64,000 nucleotides of DNA from Polynucleobacter asymbioticus (GTDB taxonomy: Bacteria > Pseudomonadota > Gammaproteobacteria > Burkholderiales > Burkholderiaceae). The notes under the pieces were generated by a model. That model was not told where the DNA came from. It ran no database searches and saw only the letters and a program-made list of their open reading frames with translations. The stretch covers positions 1,122,821-1,186,820 of the forward strand of contig NZ_CP061297.1 of assembly GCF_018687575.1 (NCBI RefSeq), given 5' to 3'. This document shows positions 32,808 through 42,040 of the stretch, piece after piece. The translations under genes and the position numbers were made by a program. Position 1 is the first letter of the stretch. Each line of letters begins with the position of its first letter.

Positions 32808-34043
32808 ATGAAACAAAAAGTAACGAATCAAACCAGAAGAAAGATGTTGATCGGCGGAGCTGCTGCAGCTAGTACCCCGCTTTGGATGAACATGGCGAGT
32901 GCCCAATCTGAAACTATCAAGATTGGCTTCCCTACGCCGCTAACAGGCCCCTTCTCCGCCGAAGCACAGGATCAAGTAAAAGCGGCTGAACTGGCTATTA
33001 AAGAATTCAACGATGCAGGTGGCTTCAATGGTCGCAAAGCTGAACTGTTGGTGCGTGATGACAAGCTCAATCCAGGCGAAGCTGCAACGCGTACCCTGGA
33101 ATTGATTGAAAAAGATAAGGTGAATTTTGTTGTGGGCTCACTGTCTGCAGCAACCCAACTCTCCATTAATGCCGTTTGCAAAGAGCGCAAGGTACTTTTT
33201 AATTCCATCAGTCAATCTGATGCTATTAATGAAGCAAAAGATTGGAGCGTATACACTTTCCATGAAGCATTGAATCCAACCATGACAGCTGGCGCAGTAG
33301 CTCGCTACTCTATCCCGCGTTTTGGCAAAAAAATTGTATACCTCACTGCTGACTATGCTTATGGTCATGAGATGGTGCGCGCCTTTGAACGTGCAGGCAA
33401 AGAGATGGGCGCTACTACTTTGGCAGATATTCGCCATCCGTTAGGTGCATCTGATTATTCCGCGTTCTTGCCACGTATTAAAGCCCTGAACCCGGACATT
33501 TTGGTTCTCTGTAACTTTGGTCGCGATCTGGTGAATGCTGCAAAACAATGTACCGATTTTGGCCTGAAGTCCAGCATGAAAATTGTTACTCCCGTATTGC
33601 TCTACACTGCTCGCCTAGCTGGAGGCCCGGAAGCATTCGAAGGAATTATCGGTGGCACTTCTTACTATTGGGGTCTCGAGGATCGCATCCCAACAGCAAA
33701 AACATTCAACGATGCATTCCGCAAAATGTACAACGGTTCAGTGCCATCAGACTACGGTGCACTAGGTTACGCTGGCGTAAAAACCGTTCTTGCAGCTGTT
33801 AAAGTCGCCAAATCTACCGACACAATGAAGGTGGTTACTGCCTTAGAAAATCTCAAATACGACTTCTATAAGGGTCCTGAGTACTACCGCAAGTGTGACC
33901 ATCAAGCTGTTCAAACAGTCATCATCGTGGAGTCCAAATCAAAGAATATGAAAGATAAGTATGACGTCTTCAATATTCTGACGATTGAACCAACAACTGA
34001 GAAGAATATGCGTAGTTGCGCGGAGCTGGGCCACAAGGCTTAA
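32808..34043 (+). CDS. Liv-type ABC transporter substrate-binding protein, Tat-type signal
   Basis: 411 residues. A twin-arginine-like signal (TRRKMLIGGAAAAS, then MASAQ as cleavage region) precedes a type I periplasmic-binding fold: IKIGFPTPLTGPFSAEAQDQVKAAELAIKEFN and the middle IVYLTADYAYGHEMVRAF are standard for branched-chain amino acid/amide binding proteins. Ligand unknown; the neighbours suggest an aromatic or heterocyclic acid rather than leucine. Start at ATG 32808, with GGAGGA seven bases upstream. First gene of a complete five-gene importer operon. Confidence 0.9.
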   Translation: MKQKVTNQTRRKMLIGGAAAASTPLWMNMASAQSETIKIGFPTPLTGPFSAEAQDQVKAAELAIKEFNDAGGFNGRKAELLVRDDKLNPGEAATRTLELIEKDKVNFVVGSLSAATQLSINAVCKERKVLFNSISQSDAINEAKDWSVYTFHEALNPTMTAGAVARYSIPRFGKKIVYLTADYAYGHEMVRAFERAGKEMGATTLADIRHPLGASDYSAFLPRIKALNPDILVLCNFGRDLVNAAKQCTDFGLKSSMKIVTPVLLYTARLAGGPEAFEGIIGGTSYYWGLEDRIPTAKTFNDAFRKMYNGSVPSDYGALGYAGVKTVLAAVKVAKSTDTMKVVTALENLKYDFYKGPEYYRKCDHQAVQTVIIVESKSKNMKDKYDVFNILTIEPTTEKNMRSCAELGHKA

Positions 34044-34052
34044 ATCTGAAAT

Positions 34053-34082
34053 TTCAGGGCAGATCAACTGATTTGTCCTGAA
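34053..34082 (+). promoter_or_regulatory. Intercistronic hairpin after the binding-protein gene
   Basis: TTCAGGGCA pairs with TGTCCTGAA over a 12-base loop (nine pairs, one G-U), starting ten bases after the stop. A competing palindrome CTGAAATTTCAG spans 34046-34057. Such hairpins commonly protect the binding-protein message or attenuate downstream transcription. Confidence 0.5.
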
Positions 34083-34118
34083 CCCTCCCCCGATGCCTAT
34101 GGTTGAAGGGGAGTTTTT

Positions 34119-35015
34119 ATGAGCACTAATATGACCGGCCTTACATTTGAACTTCTTTGCATGCAGCTACTAACCGGGGTTGCCCTGGGTAGCATCTATG
34201 CACTACTCGCCCTTGGCTTATGCCTTATTTTTGGCATGCTCAATGTGGTGAACTTTGCCCATGGCGCCTTTTTTATGGTTGGCGCATTTATGGGTGTCTA
34301 TTTCCTGGGTGTAACCGGGAATTTTTGGTTTAGCTTAATTCTGACACCGCTTGCTACTGGCGTCCTTGGATTATTGACTGAGCGATTCTTAGTGCGCCCC
34401 TTATACGGTCGCGGCATAGATTACCCGCTTTTACTTACCTTTGGACTGTCTTATGTCCTTATTGAGGCAATGCGCGTCACTTTTGGCATTGAAGGTTTAC
34501 CTTCAGTCACTCCAGACGGATTAAAAGGCACCATGGACGTTGGTATTGGCTTTTTCCCAAAATATCGTCTATTCCTGATTGCAGCTACAGCGGTCATTAT
34601 TTTCGGGGTCTGGTTTTTCATTCAAAAGACACGCTTCGGTCTCATCATTAAGGCGGGTGCTGCTGACCAAGAGATCGTAAAGGTACTTGGTGTTGACATT
34701 GCCAAGGTGTGGCTAATGGTGTTTGGACTTGGTTGTGCGATCGCCGGTCTATCTGGAATACTAGCCTCACCTACTCGCTCCGTTAACCCTGAAATGGGTA
34801 TTCCAATCTTGGCAGAGTCTTTTGTTGTTACGGTTGTTGGGGGTATGGGCTCGCCAGTCGGCGCTGTTGTCGCAGGATTATTGGTTGGCATTGTCTATAG
34901 CATGACATCCTTATTTTTCCCAGATCTTGCAGAGCTCTCCATCTTTGTCTTGATGGCAGTAGTTCTTTTAATCCGACCACAAGGTTTATTTGGCAAAGCG
35001 GGGGCGATGGGTTAA
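34119..35015 (+). CDS. Liv-type ABC transporter permease (LivH family)
   Basis: 298 residues, about eight membrane helices. The opening QLLTGVALGSIYALLALGLCLIFGMLNVVNFAHGAFFMVGAF is diagnostic of LivH permeases, and the cytoplasmic coupling loop with GADQEIVKVLGVD is present (AADQE form). Works with the LivM-type permease encoded next. GGGGAG precedes the ATG by five bases. Confidence 0.93.
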   Translation: MSTNMTGLTFELLCMQLLTGVALGSIYALLALGLCLIFGMLNVVNFAHGAFFMVGAFMGVYFLGVTGNFWFSLILTPLATGVLGLLTERFLVRPLYGRGIDYPLLLTFGLSYVLIEAMRVTFGIEGLPSVTPDGLKGTMDVGIGFFPKYRLFLIAATAVIIFGVWFFIQKTRFGLIIKAGAADQEIVKVLGVDIAKVWLMVFGLGCAIAGLSGILASPTRSVNPEMGIPILAESFVVTVVGGMGSPVGAVVAGLLVGIVYSMTSLFFPDLAELSIFVLMAVVLLIRPQGLFGKAGAMG

Positions 35016-35029
35016 TCCCCCGAATATTT

Positions 35030-35989
35030 ATGAAATCATTTTTCCAACTCATTGGACGCCATCGCGTGCTCGCAAGTAGCCTCTTCCTGATGATCTTTCC
35101 ATTCATCATGCCGTATGAAGCGCTTGCCATCAATATCTTGATCTTTGGCTTATTTGCCATGGGCTTCAATCTCCTGTTCGGCTACATGGGGCTTCTATCG
35201 TTTGGGCATGCGGCCTTCCTTGGTATTGGCAGCTACCTCACTGGCATTGGAATCGTCCACTACGCCATGCCTTGGGGTGCGGCAATCATAGTGGGCGTGA
35301 TTGGTGCAGCTATTGGTGGACTCATTATGGGCTTCCTAGCCATTCGTACCAGAGGTATTTACTTCTCAATGGTCACGCTAGCTTTAGGTCAAATTGTGTT
35401 TTATTGCTTTTATAAGGCAGAAAGTTTGACTGGCGGAGAGAATGGCTTAAGAGGGGTACGGGTTGATTCCTTCAATATTCTTGGCATCCCAGTAGATTTT
35501 CTAAATCCACTAGTAAAGTACTACATCATTCTCTTTTTTGTAGTCATTGCTATTTGGCTCATCTCTCGAATTCTGAGCTCCCCTCTTGGCGCTGTAATGG
35601 AGGCTATTCGCGAAAATGAGAAACGTGCTGCGGCCTGCGGATTTGATGTCGCCCGTACGAAGCTATTGGTATTTGTATTGTCAGCCGCCATCTGTGGCCT
35701 AGCCGGTTCATTACGTGCACTCCATCTGTCGATTGTTCCGATAGACTCACTCCACTACCTCCAATCAGGACAGGCTGTAATGATGAGTATTTTGGGCGGT
35801 ATGGGCACTTTCTTTGGGCCATTTATTGGTGCCGCAGTCATGCTCTATTTAGAGGATGTGGTAACCACTTTCACCAAGCACTGGATGGCCGTCATTGGAC
35901 TAGTGTTCATGTTCTTTGTATTGTTCTTCCCCAAAGGAATCTGGGGAACCATCTTGAGCAAGCTAAACCTCAATCAGGATTCGAAATAA
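35030..35989 (+). CDS. Liv-type ABC transporter permease (LivM family)
   Basis: 319 residues, about eight to ten helices. Diagnostic LivM pieces are GFNLLFGYMGLLSFGHAAFLGIGSY, FLAIRTRGIYFSMVTLALGQ and the coupling loop SPLGAVMEAIRENEKRAAACGFDV. Its stop overlaps the start of the first ATPase gene by one base (TAATG). Confidence 0.93.
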   Translation: MKSFFQLIGRHRVLASSLFLMIFPFIMPYEALAINILIFGLFAMGFNLLFGYMGLLSFGHAAFLGIGSYLTGIGIVHYAMPWGAAIIVGVIGAAIGGLIMGFLAIRTRGIYFSMVTLALGQIVFYCFYKAESLTGGENGLRGVRVDSFNILGIPVDFLNPLVKYYIILFFVVIAIWLISRILSSPLGAVMEAIRENEKRAAACGFDVARTKLLVFVLSAAICGLAGSLRALHLSIVPIDSLHYLQSGQAVMMSILGGMGTFFGPFIGAAVMLYLEDVVTTFTKHWMAVIGLVFMFFVLFFPKGIWGTILSKLNLNQDSK

Positions 35990-36744
35990 TGAGCAGCTCA
36001 AACCAAACCCCTATCCTCGAGGCCCGCAATGTCAGCAAGAGCTTTGGGAAATTTAAGGCCCTGCAAGATGTATCGACCACATTTATGCCTGGCTCACTCA
36101 CAGCAATCATTGGCCCCAATGGCGCAGGAAAGAGCACATTCTTCAATGTCCTCAGCGGCGCCTTTCCCCCTACAAGCGGTCAAATATTATTTAACGGTAA
36201 AGATATTACCGGCATGCAGCAATATGAATTTGCTCGTATCGGTATCTCTAAGAGTTTTCAGATTACAAATGTTTTTAAGCAACTAAGCGTTCATGAAAAT
36301 GTCCGCGTTGCCGCACAAATGGAAACGGCGCGCTACAACTTTTTACGAAATGCCCAAAGCTATCCAGGGCCAATCGAGCTTGCTGACCAACTCTTACGTC
36401 GCGTCAATCTAGAGCACCTGCGCAATAAAAAAACGGGTGACTTGGCTCATGGTCAGCAACGTGCATTAGAAATCGCTATGGCCCTGGCTTGTAACCCTAG
36501 TCTTCTGTTGCTAGATGAACCAACTGCGGGCATGTCCCCTGAAGAGACCCTCGTGATGATGGATCTTATTCGCACGCTAGCAAATGAAAGAACGGTTATT
36601 TTGGTTGAACATAAGATGAAACTTATCATGGGTTTATGTAAACGCATCATCGTTCTGCATCATGGTGAGTTTTTGGCCGAAGGTACTCCAGAAGAAATTC
36701 AAAATAATGCAGAGGTACGACGTGTGTACCTAGGCCAAGGTTAA
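35989..36744 (+). CDS. Liv-type ABC transporter ATPase (LivG family)
   Basis: 251 residues. Walker A GPNGAGKST, the LivG stretch ISKSFQITNVF (a Q-loop region variant of the family's R-TFQ), signature region DLAHGQQRALEIAMALA in place of LSGGQ, Walker B LLLLDEPTAGM and switch histidine in VEHKM. The LAHGQQR signature is usual for this subfamily. Energises import with the LivF-type partner encoded next. Confidence 0.94.
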   Translation: MSSSNQTPILEARNVSKSFGKFKALQDVSTTFMPGSLTAIIGPNGAGKSTFFNVLSGAFPPTSGQILFNGKDITGMQQYEFARIGISKSFQITNVFKQLSVHENVRVAAQMETARYNFLRNAQSYPGPIELADQLLRRVNLEHLRNKKTGDLAHGQQRALEIAMALACNPSLLLLDEPTAGMSPEETLVMMDLIRTLANERTVILVEHKMKLIMGLCKRIIVLHHGEFLAEGTPEEIQNNAEVRRVYLGQG

Positions 36745-36757
36745 CGAAGGTTTATAT

Positions 36758-37462
36758 ATGTTGCGCGTAGAAAATTTAAATGCCTGGTATGACCGTAGCC
36801 ATGTTCTACAGGGAGTATCTTTGGAAGTAAATAAGGGTGAAATCGTTACATTAATGGGCCGCAATGGTGCTGGCAAGACGACCACCCTACGCTCCTTAAT
36901 GGGCCTGCTCTCAAAAAGGGAGGGCAAGGCCTCTATTGATGGCATCTCATTCTTGAATCTTGCTGCGCATGAGCGCTACCACTTAGGTTTGGCATACGTC
37001 CCGGAGGATCGGCGTATTGTTCCAGGATTAACTGTCAAAGAAAATTTAGAGCTGGGCGTTATTGCCAAGAAAAGTCGTGGTGATATGAGCGCCATGGTCG
37101 ACGAGATCGCAGAAACCTTTCCCCGCCTCAAGGAGAGATTGCATCAAGATGGAACCTCTATGTCAGGCGGTGAACAGCAGATGCTAGCCATCGCACGAGC
37201 TATGATTGCAAAGCCTAAAGTCATTCTTTTAGATGAGCCATCAGAAGGCATCATGCCAGTCTTGGTAGAAGAAATGTTTGAGCTGTTTGCCAAACTCAAG
37301 CAACAAGGTATAACGATCTTATTGGTTGAGCAAAATGTTCAACAAGCACTCAAGATTTCTGACCGTGCCTATATCTTGGATCAAGGCGAAATTGTTTTCC
37401 ATGACACCGCCCAAAATCTTTTAAATAATGATGAGATTCAGCAAAAATATTGCGCTGTATAA
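36758..37462 (+). CDS. Liv-type ABC transporter ATPase (LivF family)
   Basis: 234 residues. Walker A GRNGAGKTTT, LivF-type AYVPEDRRIVPGLTVKENL, signature MSGGEQQMLAIARAM, Walker B VILLDEPSEGI and VEQNVQQAL. Completes the importer: binding protein, two permeases and two ATPases in one direction with gaps of 75, 14, -1 and 13 bases. A short TTAAAC/GTTTAA stem follows the stop. Confidence 0.94.
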   Translation: MLRVENLNAWYDRSHVLQGVSLEVNKGEIVTLMGRNGAGKTTTLRSLMGLLSKREGKASIDGISFLNLAAHERYHLGLAYVPEDRRIVPGLTVKENLELGVIAKKSRGDMSAMVDEIAETFPRLKERLHQDGTSMSGGEQQMLAIARAMIAKPKVILLDEPSEGIMPVLVEEMFELFAKLKQQGITILLVEQNVQQALKISDRAYILDQGEIVFHDTAQNLLNNDEIQQKYCAV

Positions 37463-37478
37463 GTCTTAAACGCCTTGT

Positions 37479-37982
37479 TTAAATGATATGAAGCCAATGC
37501 CCCAGTTGGTGCCAGACGCTATTAGGGACTAAGGTTAAAAGCCAGGTCATGGTGAGATAACGCAGCAGTTTGCCTATAAACATATATACGAGACAAGGGG
37601 CCCAAGCCAACCTGAGCCAGCCTGCCGCCAAACAAAGGGGGTCACCAAAACCAGGCAACCAAGACAAGAGGAGCATCTTAGGCCCCCGCTCTTCCAGCCA
37701 GCGCTGCATTCTGCTGTTAGAAGGCCCCTTTAGAGACTCGAAACTATTACGGCTAATCAGCCCTAGCCACCAATCCAACATACCCCCTAAGGTGTTCCCA
37801 ATAGTGGCAACCATAATCGCGACCCAATATAAATGGGGGTTGACTGAAACATACCCAAAAAGGATGGGCTCAGAGCCGACAGGTAGCAAAGTGGCAGAGA
37901 CAAAGGCGCTGATAAAAACTGCCGGCAAGCCAACTGATGGCATCCCAAAAAATTCAAAAAACTGGCTCAGCATTTGCTCCAT
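37479..37982 (-). CDS. YqaA/DedA-family (SNARE-associated) membrane protein
   Basis: 167 residues with four to five membrane segments. Family features: SAFVSATLLPVGSEPILFG near the N-terminus, NTLGGMLDWWLGL, and LLLSWLPGFGDPLCLAAGWLRL with the conserved G-D-P. DedA-superfamily proteins are linked to lipid translocation and membrane potential. The start is uncertain: ATG 37982 and ATG 37973 are both possible (GGAG before the latter); the 17 further upstream codons look non-coding. Convergent with the livF-type gene. Confidence 0.78.
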   Translation of the reverse strand: MEQMLSQFFEFFGMPSVGLPAVFISAFVSATLLPVGSEPILFGYVSVNPHLYWVAIMVATIGNTLGGMLDWWLGLISRNSFESLKGPSNSRMQRWLEERGPKMLLLSWLPGFGDPLCLAAGWLRLAWAPCLVYMFIGKLLRYLTMTWLLTLVPNSVWHQLGHWLHII

Positions 37983-38166
37983 TAAGCAAGGAGTCCTAGC
38001 GGGTTTACAAGTGAGCATCTGGTCATCCCTCAAGTATGCCCCAATAGGTATCGAAACCGTCCGCCATCTGAGTTTGATGCCTACTCTGGCTCGCCCGAAA
38101 TTCTCAATTCTTGCTTAAACTGTAGGTATTAACCCATTTATCAACCACCTTTTTATAGATAGTCAC

Positions 38167-39336
38167 ATGAATCACCCCATTCCCAAGCCCGACCAATACC
38201 AAGACATGCGTGAAGCCTTACGCGACCTTTGCGGCAGTTTTGACTCCGCTTACTGGCAAAAAGTAGATCATGAACGGGCTTACCCAGAAGCTTTCGTTGA
38301 TGCAATGGCAGAGGCTGGCTGGTTGGCTGCCTTGATTCCCGAGGAATTTGGTGGCTCAGGCTTAGGCCTTGCTGAAGCCTCAGTGATCATGGAAGAAATT
38401 AACTTCTCTGGTGGCAATGCGGGTTCTTGTCACGGCCAGATGTACAACATGGGCACCCTGCTGCGCCATGGCTCTGATGTGCAGAAGAAGCTCTACCTTC
38501 CCAAAATTGCTACTGGTGAATTGCGCCTCCAAAGCATGGCGGTTACTGAACCCACAACAGGTACCGATACCACCAAGCTCAAAACGACTGCCGTCAAAAA
38601 AGGTGACAAGTATGTTGTGAATGGCCAGAAGGTGTGGATCTCCCGTATTCAGCATTCTGACTTGATGATTCTTTTAGCGCGCACTACTCCGCTGGCAGAA
38701 GTAAAGAAAAAATCTGAGGGCATGTCGATCTTTATCGTTGATCTCAAACAGGCGATTGGCAACGGCATGGCAATCCAGCCGATTGCCAATATGGTCAATC
38801 ATGAAACCAATGAAGTCTTCTTCGACAACCTCGAGATCCCTGCAGAGAATTTAATTGGTGAAGAAGGTCAAGGGTTTAAATATATTTTGGATGGCCTCAA
38901 TGCAGAGCGTGTCCTGATTGCAGCGGAGTGTATTGGTGATGCCTATTGGTTTGTCGATAAATCACGTCGTTATGCCAATGAGCGCGTCGTGTTTGATCGC
39001 CCTATTGGTAAGAATCAAGGTATTCAGTTTCCAATTGCGGACTCTTTTATTGAGACTGAAGCTGCCAATCTAATGCGCTTTAAGGCTTGTGAGCTATTTG
39101 ATACCAAGCAAGCTTGTGGCGCCGAATCCAATATGGCCAAGTACTTAGCGGCTAAAGCATCTTGGGAAGCGGCTAATGTCTGTTTGCAAACCCACGGCGG
39201 CTTTGGTTTTGCTAATGAATATGATGTCGAGCGCAAGTTCCGAGAAACCCGCCTCTATCAAGTAGCGCCAATCTCGACCAACCTCATCTACTCTTACGTA
39301 GCTGAGCATATCTTAGGCCTGCCTCGCTCTTTCTAA
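38167..39336 (+). CDS. Acyl-CoA dehydrogenase family protein
   Basis: 389 residues, FAD-dependent. Visible: DAMAEAGWLAALIPEEFGGSG, LQSMAVTEPTTGTDTTKLKTTA (FAD and substrate loop), NGQKVWISRIQ, GLNAERVLIAAECIG and LQTHGGFGFANEYDVERKFRE. The C-terminal stretch where mitochondrial-type enzymes have Y-E-G-T reads YQVAPISTNL, so the catalytic base is not at the usual place. Substrate unknown. The next gene, 47 bases on, encodes a CaiB-type CoA-transferase, suggesting paired action on a CoA ester. Confidence 0.88.
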   Translation: MNHPIPKPDQYQDMREALRDLCGSFDSAYWQKVDHERAYPEAFVDAMAEAGWLAALIPEEFGGSGLGLAEASVIMEEINFSGGNAGSCHGQMYNMGTLLRHGSDVQKKLYLPKIATGELRLQSMAVTEPTTGTDTTKLKTTAVKKGDKYVVNGQKVWISRIQHSDLMILLARTTPLAEVKKKSEGMSIFIVDLKQAIGNGMAIQPIANMVNHETNEVFFDNLEIPAENLIGEEGQGFKYILDGLNAERVLIAAECIGDAYWFVDKSRRYANERVVFDRPIGKNQGIQFPIADSFIETEAANLMRFKACELFDTKQACGAESNMAKYLAAKASWEAANVCLQTHGGFGFANEYDVERKFRETRLYQVAPISTNLIYSYVAEHILGLPRSF

Positions 39337-39383
39337 TTCTTTAGAATTTTTTTCTTTTATTCAGTTTTCGGACCAGTAATTAC

Positions 39384-40568
39384 ATGAGCATTCGCCCTTT
39401 AGATGGCATTACCGTAGTGTCTTTGGAGCACGCTATTGCTGCTCCTTTTTGTACACGCCAATTAGCGGATTTAGGTGCACGGGTCATTAAGGTGGAGCGG
39501 CCTGGAGCTGGCGACTTTGCCCGAGCATATGATGAACGCGTCAACGGCATGTCATCTCATTTCACTTGGGTGAATCGCTCTAAGGAAAGCCTAACCTTAG
39601 ATCTCAAGCAAGAATCTGCCCTCGCAGCTCTCAAGGCACTTCTCAAAACAGCGGATGTGCTCGTGCAGAACTTAGCACCTGGCGCGGCAGCTCGTATGGG
39701 CTTAACTGCAGAGCTCTTACAGAAAGACAATCCAGGTTTAATTTTGTGCGACATCTCTGGCTATGGAATCGATGGCCCTTATCGCGACAAAAAGGCCTAT
39801 GACTTGCTAATTCAAAGTGAAGCTGGATTCTTATCAGTTACCGGCACTCCCGAGACCCCCAGTAAGGCGGGTAATTCAATTGCTGATATTGCTGCAGGCA
39901 TGTACGCCTACACGAATGTGCTGGCTGCCCTCTTGCAAAGAGGTAAGACTGGTAAGGGATCAACTATCGACGTTTCCATGCTCGAGTCTTTAGGTGAATG
40001 GATGAGCTATCCGCTCTACTACGCTTATGAGGGCGCCGCCCCTCCTCCTCGTAATGGTGCATCTCATGCCACGATTTATCCTTATGGGCCATTTAAGGCG
40101 GGCGATGGTGGCACGGTCATGCTGGGACTTCAAAACGACCGTGAGTGGGTTTTATTTTGCGAGGTAGTGCTCGAAAATTCAACGCTAGCCAAAGATGCGC
40201 GCTTTGATAAAAACTTCAAACGCAATGAGAAGCGAGATGAATTGCTCTCCATTATTGATGCTTGTTTTAGCAAGCTCACTACCGAGCAAGTGATTGCAAA
40301 GCTGGATCAAGCCCAAATTGCTAATGCACGTCTGAATGATATGCAAGGCTTATGGAATCATGAGCAACTCAAAGCAAGGGATCGCTGGGTACAGGTGGAG
40401 TCGCCCGTAGGCCTTGTTCCAGCTATGCTACCTCCCGGTAGCAACAATAGCTTCGACTACCGCATGGATGCTATTCCCGCTGTGGGCCAGCACACCAATG
40501 CAATCCTATCTGAGCTGGGCATATCAACAAGTCAAATCGAATCGATGCGCGCTCAAGGAGCGATTTAA
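39384..40568 (+). CDS. CaiB/BaiF family (class III) CoA-transferase
   Basis: 394 residues. Opening PLDGITVVSLEHAIAAPFCTRQLADLGARVIKVERPGAGDFAR, the N-x-N-P-like stretch VQNLAPGAAARMGL, ISGYGIDGPYRDKKAYDLLIQSEAG and the catalytic aspartate in NSIADIAAGMYA are all typical. It moves CoA from a donor such as succinyl-CoA to a free acid. It probably supplies the CoA ester for the preceding dehydrogenase. Its stop overlaps that of the convergent cls gene. Confidence 0.92.
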   Translation: MSIRPLDGITVVSLEHAIAAPFCTRQLADLGARVIKVERPGAGDFARAYDERVNGMSSHFTWVNRSKESLTLDLKQESALAALKALLKTADVLVQNLAPGAAARMGLTAELLQKDNPGLILCDISGYGIDGPYRDKKAYDLLIQSEAGFLSVTGTPETPSKAGNSIADIAAGMYAYTNVLAALLQRGKTGKGSTIDVSMLESLGEWMSYPLYYAYEGAAPPPRNGASHATIYPYGPFKAGDGGTVMLGLQNDREWVLFCEVVLENSTLAKDARFDKNFKRNEKRDELLSIIDACFSKLTTEQVIAKLDQAQIANARLNDMQGLWNHEQLKARDRWVQVESPVGLVPAMLPPGSNNSFDYRMDAIPAVGQHTNAILSELGISTSQIESMRAQGAI

Positions 40569-42040
40569 AGTAGAGGTGAAGACAGGTGGGCAGCGTTCTC
40601 AAGCATGACACGCCAACGTGGTCGCTTAGCCCACTTGACCGGATCGACCATATCGGATTGGGCCAGGTAGGACTCAATCAAAGTCTCTAGCTTGGCGCAA
40701 AACTCATCGTTGTACACAATTAAGCTAATTTCAAAATTCAGTCGCAAGCTGCGCTGATCAAAATTGACTGAACCGAAAACCGCTACTCGCTTATCTATCA
40801 ATAAGCTCTTAGTGTGCAGCAGCCCACCATGGAACTCGGCAATATTGACGCCAGCACCCATTAAGTCAGCATAGAAACTGCGACTACTCCAGGCGACTAA
40901 TGTCGAATCGTTTAATTTAGGAACAATTAAAGTGACCTTCACGCCACGACCAGCAGCCGCCATCAAGGCCTGAATTAAGCCATCATCTGGACCAAAGTAC
41001 GGCGTCGTAATAATGAGCTCTTCACGCGCATCCATGATGGCTGAGAGCAACACTTGATACAAGATATCGTCACGATAAACGGGTCCAGAAGAAAACTCTT
41101 GAGCCAGTACACGACCTACGGCGGGAGTAGATGCTGGTATCACGTCATCGAAATGTGTAATGCTGGGATTATCTACACTCCAATCGAAAGAGAATGTCAG
41201 CTCAAATTGAGATGCTACCGGTCCTTCGATTCTGACCATGGCATCGACCCACTCACCCACACCAGAATCCTGTTTAAAACTGCGCGGATCAACCATGTTC
41301 ATGCTGCCAGTCCAAACAATGGTGTTATCGATCACAAATATTTTTCGATGTAGCCTGAGGTCAGCACGGCGAAACTGGAAGCGGCCAATCTGAATTGGCA
41401 ATGCTTCAGTGACCTGAATGCCAGCATTTCTGAAGCGGCTAGGCCAGCTTGATTTAAACCAGTCTTTGCTGCCCAAGGAATCTAGTAAGACCTTGCAAGC
41501 TACACCTCGTTTAGCCGCCGCAATTAAAGCCTCACCCACGCGATCTGCATCACCGCCAAGAGCCCAAATATAAAATTCTAGATGTAGTGATTTCTTTGCC
41601 TGATTTATTTCATCAATAAAATCTTGCAGAATGTTCAGTGAATTCGTGTGAAGTTCAATCTGATTACCGGCAATCACCGGGGAGCCATTCTTAGACTGCG
41701 CCAAGAGACTTAGCGCCCTACCCTCAACTGGTAGCAATTGCCTATCGGCCTGATAGTGCGTACGCATTGCTTCCGTAATGGCAGCGTACTCTTTATCCAT
41801 GCGAATAATTTTTCGCGTGAGCTTTCGACCTACTGGACGTTCGCCAATCAAAACGTAGAGACTGATACCAAGAAGCGGGAACAAAACCACAATGAGGAAC
41901 CATGCAAGAACCACTCCTACCGGCCTTCTGACGGAGATTAATCTGAAGCCAAACAGAAGCACAATAAGAATGTGGAGTAATGGAACCCAAATAAGAGAGA
42001 AGCCAAAAGTAGTTCCCAATAAATAATTTAAAAAGCTCAT
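40565..42040 (-). CDS. cls: Cardiolipin synthase (phospholipase D family)
   Basis: 491 residues. Two N-terminal membrane helices (IWVPLLHILIVLLFGFRL and VGVVLAWFLIVVLFPLLGISLYVLIG) are followed by two HKD catalytic motifs, LHRKIFVIDNTIVWTGSMN and LHTKSLLIDKRVAVFGSVNFDQRS. It condenses two phosphatidylglycerols to cardiolipin at the inner membrane. It overlaps the upstream EEP gene by four bases, so both are translated together. Confidence 0.93.
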   Translation of the reverse strand: MSFLNYLLGTTFGFSLIWVPLLHILIVLLFGFRLISVRRPVGVVLAWFLIVVLFPLLGISLYVLIGERPVGRKLTRKIIRMDKEYAAITEAMRTHYQADRQLLPVEGRALSLLAQSKNGSPVIAGNQIELHTNSLNILQDFIDEINQAKKSLHLEFYIWALGGDADRVGEALIAAAKRGVACKVLLDSLGSKDWFKSSWPSRFRNAGIQVTEALPIQIGRFQFRRADLRLHRKIFVIDNTIVWTGSMNMVDPRSFKQDSGVGEWVDAMVRIEGPVASQFELTFSFDWSVDNPSITHFDDVIPASTPAVGRVLAQEFSSGPVYRDDILYQVLLSAIMDAREELIITTPYFGPDDGLIQALMAAAGRGVKVTLIVPKLNDSTLVAWSSRSFYADLMGAGVNIAEFHGGLLHTKSLLIDKRVAVFGSVNFDQRSLRLNFEISLIVYNDEFCAKLETLIESYLAQSDMVDPVKWAKRPRWRVMLENAAHLSSPLL

